Source: Sphingosinicella sp. BN140058 (GTDB lineage: Bacteria; Pseudomonadota; Alphaproteobacteria; Sphingomonadales; Sphingomonadaceae). From it: a DNA stretch of 64,000 bases. This document shows, piece by piece, positions 33,123 to 42,822 of this stretch (its first letter is position 1; each line of letters begins with the position of its first letter). The stretch spans positions 3,791,501-3,855,500 of the forward strand of contig NZ_CP035501.1 of NCBI RefSeq assembly GCF_004135585.1, in the 5' to 3' direction. The notes under the pieces are model-generated. The model was given only the letters and a program-made list of their open reading frames with translations, did not search any database and was not told the DNA's origin. The translations under genes were made by a program, and so were the position numbers.

Positions 33123-33283
33123 CCTCGCCTCCCTGGCGGCACCATCAGCAACCCGGCTCGAGAGCGGAGTTTAGCAGCCAGCGCACGGCAGCGATATTGC
33201 CCGTTCGGCCAGGCCCGCACCTCTCCGGCCCTTCGCTGCGACAGGCCAACGGTCGACCATGCCCACCCGAAGCGGAGTCATCC

Positions 33284-33817
33284 TCATGAAGGCGGGCGCG
33301 AGCTGCCGGCACGGCGGCGACAGGCCAGGTCGGCCGTCTGCGCCCATATTGTCCCCGAAGCGTGGGTAACCTCCGCGGCCTCGGGGCGCTCGACGGCGGT
33401 CTCCGAGAGGCTGTCGCCGGCTCCGAGGCTTCGCGTCCGGCCCGTCCTGCAATCGACGCGGCGACGGCTGAAGCTGCGCCCGCTGGTGCCGTCGCGTTGC
33501 ACGAGCGCCTCGGCAAAGCCCCGGCTGGTCTGTCGCCATGCGATCAGCCGGTAGGTCGATCTCGGATCGTTCGGGTCGCGGAGCACCACCGGGCGCGGCG
33601 CAAGCGCCGACGTGATCGGGGAGGACGGGTGCAGCCAGAAATAGCCGCTCACCAGCATGACGACCATCAGCAGCGACAGGATTGCCGCGACTCGCCTCCG
33701 CACCGGACGGACCCGCCTTCGGTCGGAGAGTCGCTGTCCGCAGGCGCGGCACCTGCTGATCTGCTCGGCCTGCAGTTCCGAGCAACGCGGACAGGGCTGG
33801 AGCGTCAGCATCCGCAT
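33284..33817 (-). CDS. Zinc-ribbon membrane protein
   Basis: A 177-residue protein with an N-terminal zinc ribbon (CPRC, then CRAC about 16 residues later), a basic stretch, and one membrane helix (AAILSLLMVVMLVSGYFWL) near residues 45-63. The extracytoplasmic part is Arg/Ser-rich and includes paired cysteines. The start at 33817 is preceded by GGGAG. The function is unknown. Proteins with this plan are often membrane-bound sensors or assembly factors. Confidence 0.55.
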   Translation of the reverse strand: MRMLTLQPCPRCSELQAEQISRCRACGQRLSDRRRVRPVRRRVAAILSLLMVVMLVSGYFWLHPSSPITSALAPRPVVLRDPNDPRSTYRLIAWRQTSRGFAEALVQRDGTSGRSFSRRRVDCRTGRTRSLGAGDSLSETAVERPEAAEVTHASGTIWAQTADLACRRRAGSSRPPS

Positions 33818-34093
33818 CCGCCGCTCCCGGCTATACGCGCCTGGCGGCGGGCGAAAGGTTCTGGCGGAAGCGCGGCGGCAGGCGGCGGCAAATGGTCTCA
33901 CTCCCGTTCGACGACGGACGGTCCGGCGAAGGCTTCAGGTGCTGTGCACGCGAGTTTACCGTTCGAGCTGACTCCCGCCTGACGCAATCGTCAGGCTTGT
34001 GTCGGCGCCGCCACTCCCAGCAATGAAGGTGAAAAAAAGCTAACCGGGAAACAGGCTGTTAGCGACGCATTCTCAAGAGGTAATCCATATTGG

Positions 34094-34462
34094 TCAGGAG
34101 CTGCGGAGCCGTTGGGTGCCGGCGGCAGAGGCCTTGCCGGCCGGGCGCTCCGCCCTGCTCTCCGCTGGATCACGGTCGGGAGGGGACCCGGAAGGGCCGC
34201 CCTGCTTCGCCGGACCAAGGCGCCGCCCCGGGTCGCGTGGACCTGGTCGCGCCGGTCCCCTGTCGCGGTGGCGCGCGGCACGCGCGGCAGGTCCCGGATC
34301 GCGAGGCCCGCTCCGAACTCGATTGGGGTCCGGCCTCCGATCCGCCCGGCGAGTCTCCGAAGCTTCGCGGTGTGGCGGGATCGCCGCCGTGCCGGGGGTC
34401 GCGGCCGCTTCACTCGCCGGTGCGGACGCGGCCATCAGGGAGATGAAGAGAAGAAACGACAT
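34094..34462 (-). CDS. Secreted Arg/Pro-rich hypothetical protein
   Basis: A 122-residue protein with a clear signal peptide (MSFLLFISLMAASAPASEAA) followed by a disordered, strongly basic Arg/Pro/Gly-rich chain. GGAAGGA lies upstream of the ATG at 34462. The basic tail may be a simple GC-rich artefact, but the combination of ribosome site and signal peptide supports a gene. The function is unknown. Confidence 0.45.
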   Translation of the reverse strand: MSFLLFISLMAASAPASEAAATPGTAAIPPHREASETRRADRRPDPNRVRSGPRDPGPAARAARHRDRGPARPGPRDPGRRLGPAKQGGPSGSPPDRDPAESRAERPAGKASAAGTQRLRSS

Positions 34463-34769
34463 AGGGGCGTCCTTCCGATCCGGTGTCGTGATCGGTTGGT
34501 ATGGTAACGGCGGGCCTCGGCCGGCGCCGGATCTATTCCGAGGTAGGTCCTTCGGAGGGCAGGCGGGTCCCGGGTTCCCGCCATCCTCTCCGCGACTCGT
34601 CCTCCCGAGGGCGTTCTTGAGGCGCGGAACAAGGGAGGACCCTGCCCGCGCGGATAGAGCGGGAGGCGTAATACGGAAGATCATTTCAGGGCTTGGGGTG
34701 CGCCCGGCATAATCATGCCTCGTCCGGCGGCGGACGTTCCCGCGTGTCCAACGCTCAAAGGCTTCCGCC
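34463..34769. other. Intergenic region
   Basis: No gene seen. It contains the promoter side of the secreted basic protein and ends before a possible TTG-started small gene. Confidence 0.5.
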
Positions 34770-34970
34770 TTGGCCCACTTCTTCGAATTGCGAGAGGATG
34801 TCGAGTTGATCGGAGCGCGTCTGCGCCGCGTCATTCCTCTGCCGGAATGGGGTAATTTCGACCGGCTGCTCCTGGCGATCGACCAGGCCGACGCGGCAAG
34901 CGGGCGGCAATCCCAGGCCCGCGCGAAGCCGCGGCCGGACGGTGCCGCGAGGAAGCCGGTTCGGTCGTGA
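34770..34970 (+). CDS. Possible 66-residue protein
   Basis: The frame starts at TTG with AAAGG about 9 bases upstream. The first 45 residues (FFELREDVELIGARLRRVIP and following) look like a real amphipathic protein, and the C-terminus is basic. The family is unknown. The weak start makes it uncertain. Confidence 0.4.
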   Translation: MAHFFELREDVELIGARLRRVIPLPEWGNFDRLLLAIDQADAASGRQSQARAKPRPDGAARKPVRS

Positions 34971-35337
34971 CACAGGTGCACTGCCCTGTGCCGCTCTATC
35001 GCCCTGCCGCTCTACCGCCCTGCCATACGGCGCGCCTGCCGGCAGCGGAAGAATGGCGGCGCCGGCACCTGTCCGAATGGTGCAGTTCCCGCCGCGAGCG
35101 ATCGCGAAGCAAGGCTCGTGCAAAACCGGGGCGCGGTCTTGGGTCTCCCGGCGCTACGGCAGACAACATGCCGTATAGGATGCCGGCCGCGGCTAATCCC
35201 TCTTAGCCGCCCGTTCCTCCCGCATAAGAGTAAGCAGGGTGGCCATATGGCCGGTTCGGGTGCCTCTCCTTAGCTGATACGACTCGCCGAGATCCGGATG
35301 CTGCGGAGCAACGCAGCCGCGATCGGGGAGTTCGCAC
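34971..35337. other. Upstream region of the RTX gene
   Basis: No gene seen. It has a local two-copy repeat of about 16 bases around 34988-35020 (units TGCCGCTCTATCGCCC and TGCCGCTCTACCGCCC). The end carries the RTX gene ribosome site GGGGAG. Confidence 0.5.
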
Positions 35338-38300
35338 ATGGCCACCTATTTCAACGTCAAGGGAAAAGGCGTCAGCCAGGGCACCACCGGCAAGGATGTC
35401 TTCTGGGCCTTCATGGCGGACACCAATTTCGCGTTCAGCAATCCGGATGCGGTGCTTGCGACACTGACCTGGGCAACGCCCTATCACCTGCAGGACGGCT
35501 CGACCTACACGATCGCGGCGAACGATATCCAGATTTCGCTCGACGTCCTCGCCGGGGCCGAGGGCACCGACACCATCTACGGCTCGGCATTCCGCGACGC
35601 CCTTTTCTACAATAACGGCGCTTTCCTCAACGGAATCGGGGGCTTTTCCGCGATCGAACAGGTCTATCTCGGCGCTGGCGACGATGTCATCGACTTCAGT
35701 CCGCAAGGCGTCGACGGACCCGAATATTCGAAGGACGTGAAGGTCTTCGGAGAGGAAGGCAACGACATCATTCTCTCGGGCGCCGGAAGTGACGCCCTGG
35801 ACGGCGGCGGCGGCAACGACCTGATCGTCGGCGGCAAGCGGGCCGACACCATCTCCGGTGGCGGCGGCGATGACCTTCTCTACGGCGACGATTTCGGATA
35901 TGATGGCGTCGCAGGTGACGACATCCTCTACGGCGGCGCCGGCAACGACGTGCTTCACGGCGGCGGACGCGGCGACCGGCTCGAGGGCGGCGAAGCCAAT
36001 GATCTCCTTTACGGCGGCCTCGGCAGCGACGTTCTTCTCGGCGGCGCCGGAAACGACGTCCTGCACGGCGACAGCGACGGCTATGCGGGCGATGACAGTC
36101 TCGATGGCGGCGGCGGCAACGACCAACTGTTCGGCGGAGCGGGCATCGACACCCTCGCTGGTGCTGCCGGCATGGACTTGCTCGATGCGGGCGACGGCGA
36201 CGACATCATGTCGGGCGGAACGGAAGACGATGTCCTGATCGCCGGCGGCGGCAACGACAGTCTGGACGGCGGTGCCGGCTCCGACACAATCCGTTTCTCG
36301 GGCAACAGGTCGGATTACTCGTACATCCTCCTGTCGTCGGGAGAATATCTGTTCTCGGATCTGCGACCCGGTGCTCCTGACGGGACGTCCGATCGGGTCC
36401 GGAATGCCGAATTCTTCCAGTTCGCGGACGGGATATTCCCGGCCGGCCTGATCAACGCGGCTCCGGTGATCGTATCGAACGGCGGCGGGCCGGCGGCGGC
36501 GCTGTCGGTCGCCGAGAACAGCGCCAATGTTACGCTGGTCAGCGCGACCGATCCCGATCCGGGCCAGGTGGTGCGTTACGGGCTGACCGGGGGCGCCGAT
36601 CGAGCCCTGTTCAGCATTGATGCCGCGACCGGCCTGCTCTCGTTCGTGACACCGCCGGACTTCGAACATCCGCTGGATGCCGACGGCGACAACATCTACG
36701 ATGTCGTGGTGACGGCGCTGGACGGCTTTGGCGGCGCTGACAGCCAGAGCCTCGCGATCACGGTCACGGACCTGGCGGACGGCGCGGCGCCGGTCATCAC
36801 GTCGGGAGGAGGCGCGCCAATTGTCGACCTGTCGGTTCCCGAAAATACGCAGGCCGTGGTCGAGGTCACGGCGATCGATCCGGACGGCACCGTCCCCGTC
36901 CTTTCCGTTTCGGGAGGTGCGGATGCAGCCAGGTTCGAGCTTGATGCCCAGACGGGGCAGCTGCGCTTCATCACCGCGCCGGATTACGAGCACCCGACCG
37001 ACGCGAACGGTGACGGCATCTACGAAGTCGAGGTCACCGCCTCCGACGGCACCAACGCCGATTCCCAGCGCATCCGGGTGACCGTCGCCAACGGGAATGA
37101 ACATGCGCCGGTGATCGGCTCGAACGGCGGCGGGGCGTCCGCCTCGATACTGCTTGCCGAAAGCCAGAGCGTGGCGGCCACGGTGGCCGCCACCGACGCC
37201 GACGGCACCGCTCCGACCTACTCGATCCGCGGCGGCGCCGACGCGGCCCTGTTCATGATCGATTCGGGCACGGGATTGCTTTCGTTCGTTGCTCCGCCCG
37301 ACTTCGAGGCTCCGGCCGATCAGGGCGGCGACGGCGTCTACGAAGTGATCGTCGGCGCCGGCGATGGCCTGTTCGTCGCGCAACAGAGCTTGTCCATCCA
37401 GATCCTCAACATCAATGATGTCGCACCGACGATCGTGTCCAACGGGGGTGGGGCGGTGGCCGGCGTCGCAGTGAGCGAGAACAGCCTGTTCGTGACGATG
37501 GTCCAGGCCGCTGACGCGGACGGGCCCGCTTTGTCCTTCCTGATCGACGGGGGCGCCGATGCGGGCCTGTTCCTGCTCGACAGTGCCACGGGGCAGCTCG
37601 CCTTCCGCGCCGCACCGGACTTCGAAGACCGGATCGATGCGGACGCGGACGGCATTTACGACGTCATCGTGCGGGTGACGGATGGAACCTTCTCCGCGGT
37701 TCAGCGCATCGCTGTGGCGGTGACGGACGTCAACGAGGTTGGAAAGACGCTGACGGGCACCAGCGCGGGGGAGACCTTCTCGCCGACGGCGAGCACGGCC
37801 GGCCTGCGCACCACTGCGCTTTCCGACATTGTGTTCGGGCTCGGCGGTAACGACAGGATCGACGGCGGCGCGGGAACCGACCGCCTCGAGGGCGGCCTCG
37901 GCGACGACATCTACTTCGTCGACGCCTACGTAGACGACGGCAAGACCGTGAACGACGACCTGGTGGTCGAAAGGGCCGGCGAAGGGATCGATCTCGTAAA
38001 TGCCGCCCTTTCCTACCGGCTCCCCGACAATGTCGAGCGGCTGACCCTTACCGGATCGGCCGCGATGGGATGGGGAAATGATCTGGCCAACCTGATCACC
38101 GGCAATGCCGCCGCCAATAGTCTTCGCGGCGAAGGCGGTAACGACTCGCTGGTCGGCGACCTCGGAGACGACTTACTCGACGGCGGCGATGCCAATGACA
38201 CGCTCTCCGGCGGCGGCGGAACAGACGATCTTCGCGGCGGCGCCGGCGCCGACCAGCTGGACGGAGGGACAGGTGCCGATCTGATGCAGGGCGGTGCCGA

Positions 38301-39132
38301 CAATGACATCTACATGGTCGACACCTATTCCGACGACGGCGACCCGTCGAACGATGACCGCATCGTCGAACTGGCCGGCGAAGGCACGGCCGATCATGCC
38401 AAGGCCTCGATATCCTATCGGCTCGCGGACAATGTGGAGATGCTGACGTTGGTCGGAGCGGATGGAATCGCAGGCACCGGGAATGCGCTCGACAATGTCA
38501 TCAACGGCAATGGCGCCGGCAACCAGATCACCGGCGAGGCCGGCAATGACACGATCGACGGCGCGGGAGGCGACGACATCATCTTCGGCGGTCTCGGCAG
38601 CGACACGTTGAGCGGAAAGTCCGGCAATGACCGGATCAGCGGCGACGAATCGCCCGACAAGATCACCGGCGGCGCCGGAGACGACTGGCTCCACGGCGGA
38701 AGCTCGAACGACACCCTCAACGGTTCCGAAGGTGCCGACATCCTGATTGGCGGGCTGAACAAGGATATGCTGACCGGGGGGCTTGATCCCGATGTCTTTG
38801 CCTTCGGTACATCGGACAGCGGGCTCTCAAGCGCCAGCAGCGACACCATAACCGACTTCAATGCAGTCGAGGATCGGATCGATCTGCTGTCGGTGACGGC
38901 GCCACTTGCCGCATCCGCTTATGCGGAAACCGTGATCGCCGGTGCCTTGATGAGCGATGCGCTCGTCGCTGCCTCAGGCGCGATGCAGCCCGGTATTTCC
39001 GCGGTGTTCGTCGCCGGGACGGCGGATGGCTGGCTGTTCTGGGACACGAATTCCGACGGCGCACTCGACCAGGCCGTGATGCTGCTCGGCGCCAACACGC
39101 TCGCGGCGATGGATAGTCTCAACATCATCTGA
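35338..39132 (+). CDS. Large RTX protein with four cadherin-like repeats
   Basis: A 1264-residue protein probably secreted by a type I system, as it has no Sec signal peptide. Order: N-terminal domain (1-110), a first block of RTX nonapeptides GGxGxDxLx (about 115-325), four tandem cadherin-like modules of about 107 residues (about 375-800), each opening API-x-SNGGG and closing near DGDGIYDV, and a second RTX block (about 835-1165) that includes two YRLPDNVE / YRLADNVE segments. RTX repeats bind calcium outside the cell and help folding. Cadherin-like modules are typical of adhesins and biofilm matrix proteins. No ABC exporter genes are adjacent, so it must use one encoded elsewhere. Confidence 0.9.
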   Translation: MATYFNVKGKGVSQGTTGKDVFWAFMADTNFAFSNPDAVLATLTWATPYHLQDGSTYTIAANDIQISLDVLAGAEGTDTIYGSAFRDALFYNNGAFLNGIGGFSAIEQVYLGAGDDVIDFSPQGVDGPEYSKDVKVFGEEGNDIILSGAGSDALDGGGGNDLIVGGKRADTISGGGGDDLLYGDDFGYDGVAGDDILYGGAGNDVLHGGGRGDRLEGGEANDLLYGGLGSDVLLGGAGNDVLHGDSDGYAGDDSLDGGGGNDQLFGGAGIDTLAGAAGMDLLDAGDGDDIMSGGTEDDVLIAGGGNDSLDGGAGSDTIRFSGNRSDYSYILLSSGEYLFSDLRPGAPDGTSDRVRNAEFFQFADGIFPAGLINAAPVIVSNGGGPAAALSVAENSANVTLVSATDPDPGQVVRYGLTGGADRALFSIDAATGLLSFVTPPDFEHPLDADGDNIYDVVVTALDGFGGADSQSLAITVTDLADGAAPVITSGGGAPIVDLSVPENTQAVVEVTAIDPDGTVPVLSVSGGADAARFELDAQTGQLRFITAPDYEHPTDANGDGIYEVEVTASDGTNADSQRIRVTVANGNEHAPVIGSNGGGASASILLAESQSVAATVAATDADGTAPTYSIRGGADAALFMIDSGTGLLSFVAPPDFEAPADQGGDGVYEVIVGAGDGLFVAQQSLSIQILNINDVAPTIVSNGGGAVAGVAVSENSLFVTMVQAADADGPALSFLIDGGADAGLFLLDSATGQLAFRAAPDFEDRIDADADGIYDVIVRVTDGTFSAVQRIAVAVTDVNEVGKTLTGTSAGETFSPTASTAGLRTTALSDIVFGLGGNDRIDGGAGTDRLEGGLGDDIYFVDAYVDDGKTVNDDLVVERAGEGIDLVNAALSYRLPDNVERLTLTGSAAMGWGNDLANLITGNAAANSLRGEGGNDSLVGDLGDDLLDGGDANDTLSGGGGTDDLRGGAGADQLDGGTGADLMQGGADNDIYMVDTYSDDGDPSNDDRIVELAGEGTADHAKASISYRLADNVEMLTLVGADGIAGTGNALDNVINGNGAGNQITGEAGNDTIDGAGGDDIIFGGLGSDTLSGKSGNDRISGDESPDKITGGAGDDWLHGGSSNDTLNGSEGADILIGGLNKDMLTGGLDPDVFAFGTSDSGLSSASSDTITDFNAVEDRIDLLSVTAPLAASAYAETVIAGALMSDALVAASGAMQPGISAVFVAGTADGWLFWDTNSDGALDQAVMLLGANTLAAMDSLNII

Positions 39133-39228
39133 CCGGTGCGGGCACAGGATGTGCGCGGCGTTCCGGTCAGGGGGCAGGAAGCGGCCGGCGGTTGCGCGCG
39201 ATCCGGAAAGGCGCGGGCCCGGACGTGA

Positions 39229-39450
39229 TCAGCTGCGGCACATGAAGCGTGGTGGCGATCCGGAAGCACGGAGAGGCAGGAGCGACGGTTCGATCCATTC
39301 GTCAGTCCCGTCGTCATGCTCCACGATAAGCAGGACATCGCCGCGGCGGAGCGTGAATTCCTGCCGCTCCAGCAAGGCGGCCGGCGCGAAATTCGGCGGA
39401 CCATGCACAGCGACGAGCCGAGGAGGCATTTCATGCCCGGAACCGATCAT
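39229..39450 (-). CDS. Small hypothetical protein
   Basis: A 73-residue protein with GGGGAG 7 bases before the ATG. The middle (LLERQEFTLRRGDVLLIVEH) resembles a short beta domain, followed by an acidic DDGTDEW. The family is unknown. It converges on the RTX gene. Confidence 0.5.
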   Translation of the reverse strand: MIGSGHEMPPRLVAVHGPPNFAPAALLERQEFTLRRGDVLLIVEHDDGTDEWIEPSLLPLRASGSPPRFMCRS

Positions 39451-39694
39451 GCCACTGCTCCCCTAATCCCCATCCGTGCCGAGCCCCTTGCAAAGCCATG
39501 CTCCGCCCGCCCGGGTGGGCCGGAGCGCAATGATCTGCAGTCCGGCCCTCGGTCGCGAAGGGGCAGGGTTGGGGCCGCGACCGAAGGGCATGCCTAGCAT
39601 GGGGGAGGCGGCGACAAACCGGCAACTTCGCGCTACGCCTTTCGTTCGCTGGATTAACGTCGTTGAAATCGCGGCTTTTTCGCCTCCGTGCCGG

Positions 39695-39874
39695 TCAGGC
39701 GGCATCCGGGCCTCGAAGGGCTGCCAGAGAAAGCCGCATTGCTTCGCGGTCATAGGATTGCGCCATCATCAGCAACAGGTCGCGGCGATCGAGCCGGTGC
39801 GGCAATGATGCCTGCTCCCGGTAATGATCGGCCCTTCGGCGCAGCACTTGGATCAGCTTCCCAGGCGACGTCAT
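39695..39874 (-). CDS. Small helical protein, paralogue of the 48699 gene
   Basis: A 59-residue helical protein with AGGAGAGA before the ATG at 39874. The core DRRDLLLMMAQSYDREAMRL matches the gene at 48699-48866 (DRADLLRMMAEAYWREAERL). This family of short proteins recurs in sphingomonads as far as I recall; its function is unknown. Confidence 0.6.
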   Translation of the reverse strand: MTSPGKLIQVLRRRADHYREQASLPHRLDRRDLLLMMAQSYDREAMRLSLAALRGPDAA

Positions 39875-40156
39875 GAGCTCTCTCCTCGAGAGTGCAACGT
39901 CGAACGAGTCTGTCACAGGCCGATGCCGTCGAGAAGCCGATTATGTTTCAACTGTGGCCGGCCGGGTGGCTGTTGTCGCGCGGGTGAGCGGAGCCGCCTT
40001 CGTCCGCCCATTGACCGGCGCAGGCGTCCGGTGGCCGCGCGTCTACCACTTTCGGCTTATGAGACCGCACTGCGGCTGATGATGTTCGAGTCGCAGGGCT
40101 GGTTGGCAGTGGCCGAGAGCAGGCCACGCCCCCCTGCGCGAAAAGATCCGACATCT

Positions 40157-40177
40157 TGTCTAGCAGGAGAGTAGACA
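40157..40177. promoter_or_regulatory. 21-base palindrome, copy 1 (TGTCTA-N9-TAGACA)
   Basis: Perfect arms TGTCTA (40157-40162) and TAGACA (40172-40177) around nine bases; the match extends by one T/A pair on the outside. A second copy lies 47 bases downstream, and both precede the TonB receptor gene. Such symmetry is typical of a dimeric repressor site. Confidence 0.65.
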
Positions 40178-40203
40178 AAAAGGGTTATATCCGAAAGGGT
40201 ATT

Positions 40204-40224
40204 TGTCTACTCTGCCGGTAGACA
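40204..40224. promoter_or_regulatory. 21-base palindrome, copy 2 (TGTCTA-N9-TAGACA)
   Basis: Arms of seven bases (TGTCTAC and GTAGACA) around seven bases. The 47-base distance from copy 1 is about 4.5 helical turns. It ends 38 bases before the receptor start codon, so a bound protein would block transcription or lie close to the promoter. Confidence 0.65.
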
Positions 40225-40262
40225 TCAAACTTGCTCCATCGAACGACTTCGGGGAGGCAAGA

Positions 40263-42764
40263 ATGACAGCAGGCCGTCTTGCGGGCAGCATGTTCGTGAT
40301 GATCGCCATGCCGGGAGCGGCACTGGCGCAGACCTCGACGCCCGAGGTGGCGGATGCAGCAGGGCCCATCACCTCCTCACCTGCGGAGGCCGTTCCGGCG
40401 GCCGTCGGCGAAGGCGAGATCATCGTCACCGCGCGGCGACGCCAGGAGAATGTACAGGATGTGCCCCTCGCGGTGTCGGTCCTGAACGCCGATGCGATCG
40501 AATCAACCGGCAGCTTCAACGTCTCGAAGCTGACCCAGCTTCAGCCGTCGCTCCAATTCTACTCTACCAACCCGCGCAATTCGGCGGCCAACATCCGCGG
40601 TCTCGGCGCGCCCTTCGGGCTCACCAACGACGGCATCGAGCAAGGCGTCGGAGTCTATATCGACCAGGTCTATAACAGCCGCATTGCTGCGGCCACGTTC
40701 GACTTCCTGGATGTCGAGCAGGTGGAAGTTCTGCGCGGGCCTCAGGGAACGCTTTACGGCAAGAATACGACGGCCGGCGCCATCAACATCACGACTCGCC
40801 GCCCGAGCTTCGAGTTCGAAGGCCGGGGGGAACTCAGCGTCGGCAATTTCGGCTACCGGCAAGCCAAGGGATCCGTCTCCGGTCCGATCATCGAGGATCG
40901 CCTCGCCGTCCGCATCGCTGCATCGGCGACGCGCCGGCGCGGCACGGTCTTCAACGTGACGACCAATCGCCACGTCAACGCCCAGGACAATCTCGGCTTC
41001 CGCGGATCGCTCCTGTGGCGGGCCGCCAACGGGCTCGACATCGTCCTGACCGGAGACTTCAACCGCCAGAATCCGGAATGCTGCGCGCAGCTATACGTTC
41101 GTACGGGCGCCACCCAGCGTCCCCTAAATCGCCAGTTTGCAGGGCTGGCGGCGGCGTTCGGCTATGCTCCGCCGAGCACCGATGCGTTCGATCGGCTTAC
41201 CGATCTTGATACGCCGCTCGATGCCTTCCAGGAAATTGGCGGTGCCTCGCTGCGTGCGGAATGGTCGCTCGGGCCGGGCATGCTGACGTCCGTGACGGCC
41301 TGGAGGTTCTGGAACTGGGGTCCATCCAACGATCGCGACTTCACCGGGCTGCCGATCACGACGATTTCGGCCAATCCCTCGAAGCAGGATCAATATTCCC
41401 AGGAAATCCGGTACGCGGCCTCCGGCAAGCGCCTCGACTATGTCGTCGGGCTGTTCGCCTATCACCAGCGGCAGCATACCACCGGCGTCCAGGAGCAGGG
41501 CCCGGCGGCGAGCCGCTGGCTGCTGAACCCGGGCGCCGTGCCCGTCGGTGCGAGCGGCTGTAATCCGGCGTCGGCCAATGCGTGCAACAGCGCGGTGCTC
41601 GACGGGCTCCGGTCCGAGAACGATATCCTGCTCAGCACCACCAGCCTTGCAGCGTTCGGCCAGTTGAGCTGGAAGGTGACCGATCGGCTCACGCTGCAAC
41701 CCGGGCTGCGGCTCAATTACGATCGGAAGTCGGGACAATATGAGGCATTGGTCTTCACCGGCAGCGGTGCTCCTCTGCTGTGCAATCCGCCGCCGGCAAG
41801 CAGCATCGCGCGCGATCAATGCGCCAATCTGCCGCCGCAAAGCTACGATCCGAAATTCAGCGACTGGAACGTCTCGGGAGACTTCACCATCTCCTACCGG
41901 CTCGGCGCCGATGCGATGGCTTATGCCACTTATGCAAAGAGCTTCAAGTCCGGCGGCATCAACCTCGCGGGCCTGCCGCTCGACTCCGGCAACACTCCGA
42001 TATTGTCGGCCCAGACCGTCAAGCCGGAGGACGTCAGCCATTTCGAGACCGGGCTCAAGACGGAATTCTGGAACAGGAGGATCACGCTCAATCTGGCCGC
42101 CTTCTGGACGGAGATAAAGGATTATCAGGCAACCGTCACCAACGGTCAGCTGGGTGTGCTGCGCGGCTATCTCGCCAATGCCGAGAAAGTGCGGGTGCGG
42201 GGCGTCGAGGCGGACTTTTCTGCGCGACCGACGGAGCGGCTCACGCTCTATGCGAGCGGCGCCTTCACCGATCATGAATATGTCAGGTTCGTCGATGCGC
42301 CCTGTCCCCCGGAACTGTCCGGCGGAACCATCGCCGGCGCGGGGCAGACACCGAGCGCGCCTGGAACCCCAGGCGGGCTGAGCCCCTCCAATTGCGACAT
42401 ATCGGGGCAGTGGCTCCCCGGCATTTCGCGCTGGGCATTTTCGTTCGGCGGCGAGTACCGCCACCCGCTCTCGTTGCTCGGCAGGGCCGGCGAAGCCTAT
42501 GCCGGGCTGGACGGCAGCTACCGGTCCAGATTCTCGTCGAACCCGTCCCGATCCCTCTACACGGACATCGACGGCTATTCCGTCGTGAACCTTCGCGTCG
42601 GCGTCAGATCTCCCGAGCACTGGGACCTGTTCGCCTGGATGCGCAATGCGTTCGACACCCGCTATTTCGACGTACTCGCGACCCAGTCCGGCAGCACCGG
42701 CCTGATCGTGGGGCAGCCGGCGGATCCGCGCACCTACGGCCTCACCCTCCGGCTGAGCTTCTGA
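40263..42764 (+). CDS. TonB-dependent outer membrane receptor
   Basis: An 833-residue receptor with signal peptide (MTAGRLAGSMFVMIAMPGAA), a TonB box region GEIIVTARRRQENVQDVP near 57-74, a plug domain (including EVLRGPQGTLYGKNTTAG) and a beta-barrel ending in the C-terminal Phe (LTLRLSF). The start at 40263 has GGGGAGGCAAGA upstream; an earlier ATG at 40203 lies inside palindrome copy 2's flank and is rejected. Sulfate permease genes follow on the same strand, so the ligand may be a sulfur compound such as a sulfate ester or sulfonate. That is inferred from context only. Confidence 0.9.
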   Translation: MTAGRLAGSMFVMIAMPGAALAQTSTPEVADAAGPITSSPAEAVPAAVGEGEIIVTARRRQENVQDVPLAVSVLNADAIESTGSFNVSKLTQLQPSLQFYSTNPRNSAANIRGLGAPFGLTNDGIEQGVGVYIDQVYNSRIAAATFDFLDVEQVEVLRGPQGTLYGKNTTAGAINITTRRPSFEFEGRGELSVGNFGYRQAKGSVSGPIIEDRLAVRIAASATRRRGTVFNVTTNRHVNAQDNLGFRGSLLWRAANGLDIVLTGDFNRQNPECCAQLYVRTGATQRPLNRQFAGLAAAFGYAPPSTDAFDRLTDLDTPLDAFQEIGGASLRAEWSLGPGMLTSVTAWRFWNWGPSNDRDFTGLPITTISANPSKQDQYSQEIRYAASGKRLDYVVGLFAYHQRQHTTGVQEQGPAASRWLLNPGAVPVGASGCNPASANACNSAVLDGLRSENDILLSTTSLAAFGQLSWKVTDRLTLQPGLRLNYDRKSGQYEALVFTGSGAPLLCNPPPASSIARDQCANLPPQSYDPKFSDWNVSGDFTISYRLGADAMAYATYAKSFKSGGINLAGLPLDSGNTPILSAQTVKPEDVSHFETGLKTEFWNRRITLNLAAFWTEIKDYQATVTNGQLGVLRGYLANAEKVRVRGVEADFSARPTERLTLYASGAFTDHEYVRFVDAPCPPELSGGTIAGAGQTPSAPGTPGGLSPSNCDISGQWLPGISRWAFSFGGEYRHPLSLLGRAGEAYAGLDGSYRSRFSSNPSRSLYTDIDGYSVVNLRVGVRSPEHWDLFAWMRNAFDTRYFDVLATQSGSTGLIVGQPADPRTYGLTLRLSF

Positions 42765-42822
42765 TGCACAATTGCGCCGGCAGATCCGGCTTCGATCGCG
42801 ATCACCTCGAAGGATGAACCAG

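Larger units (their letters stand above)
39875..40262. other. Promoter region of the TonB receptor operon
   Basis: No gene seen. The last 110 bases are clearly more AT-rich than the surroundings and contain two copies of the 21-base palindrome described separately, then the receptor ribosome site GGGGAGG. Confidence 0.6.

Noticed and set aside
33991..34413. Minus-strand 140-codon frame overlapping the secreted basic protein
   Set aside because: It has no ribosome site or signal peptide, whereas the competing frame from 34462 has both.
35680..38800. CRISPR or satellite-like repeats
   Set aside because: The regular spacing comes from coding RTX nonapeptides and cadherin-like modules, not from identical DNA repeats with unique spacers.
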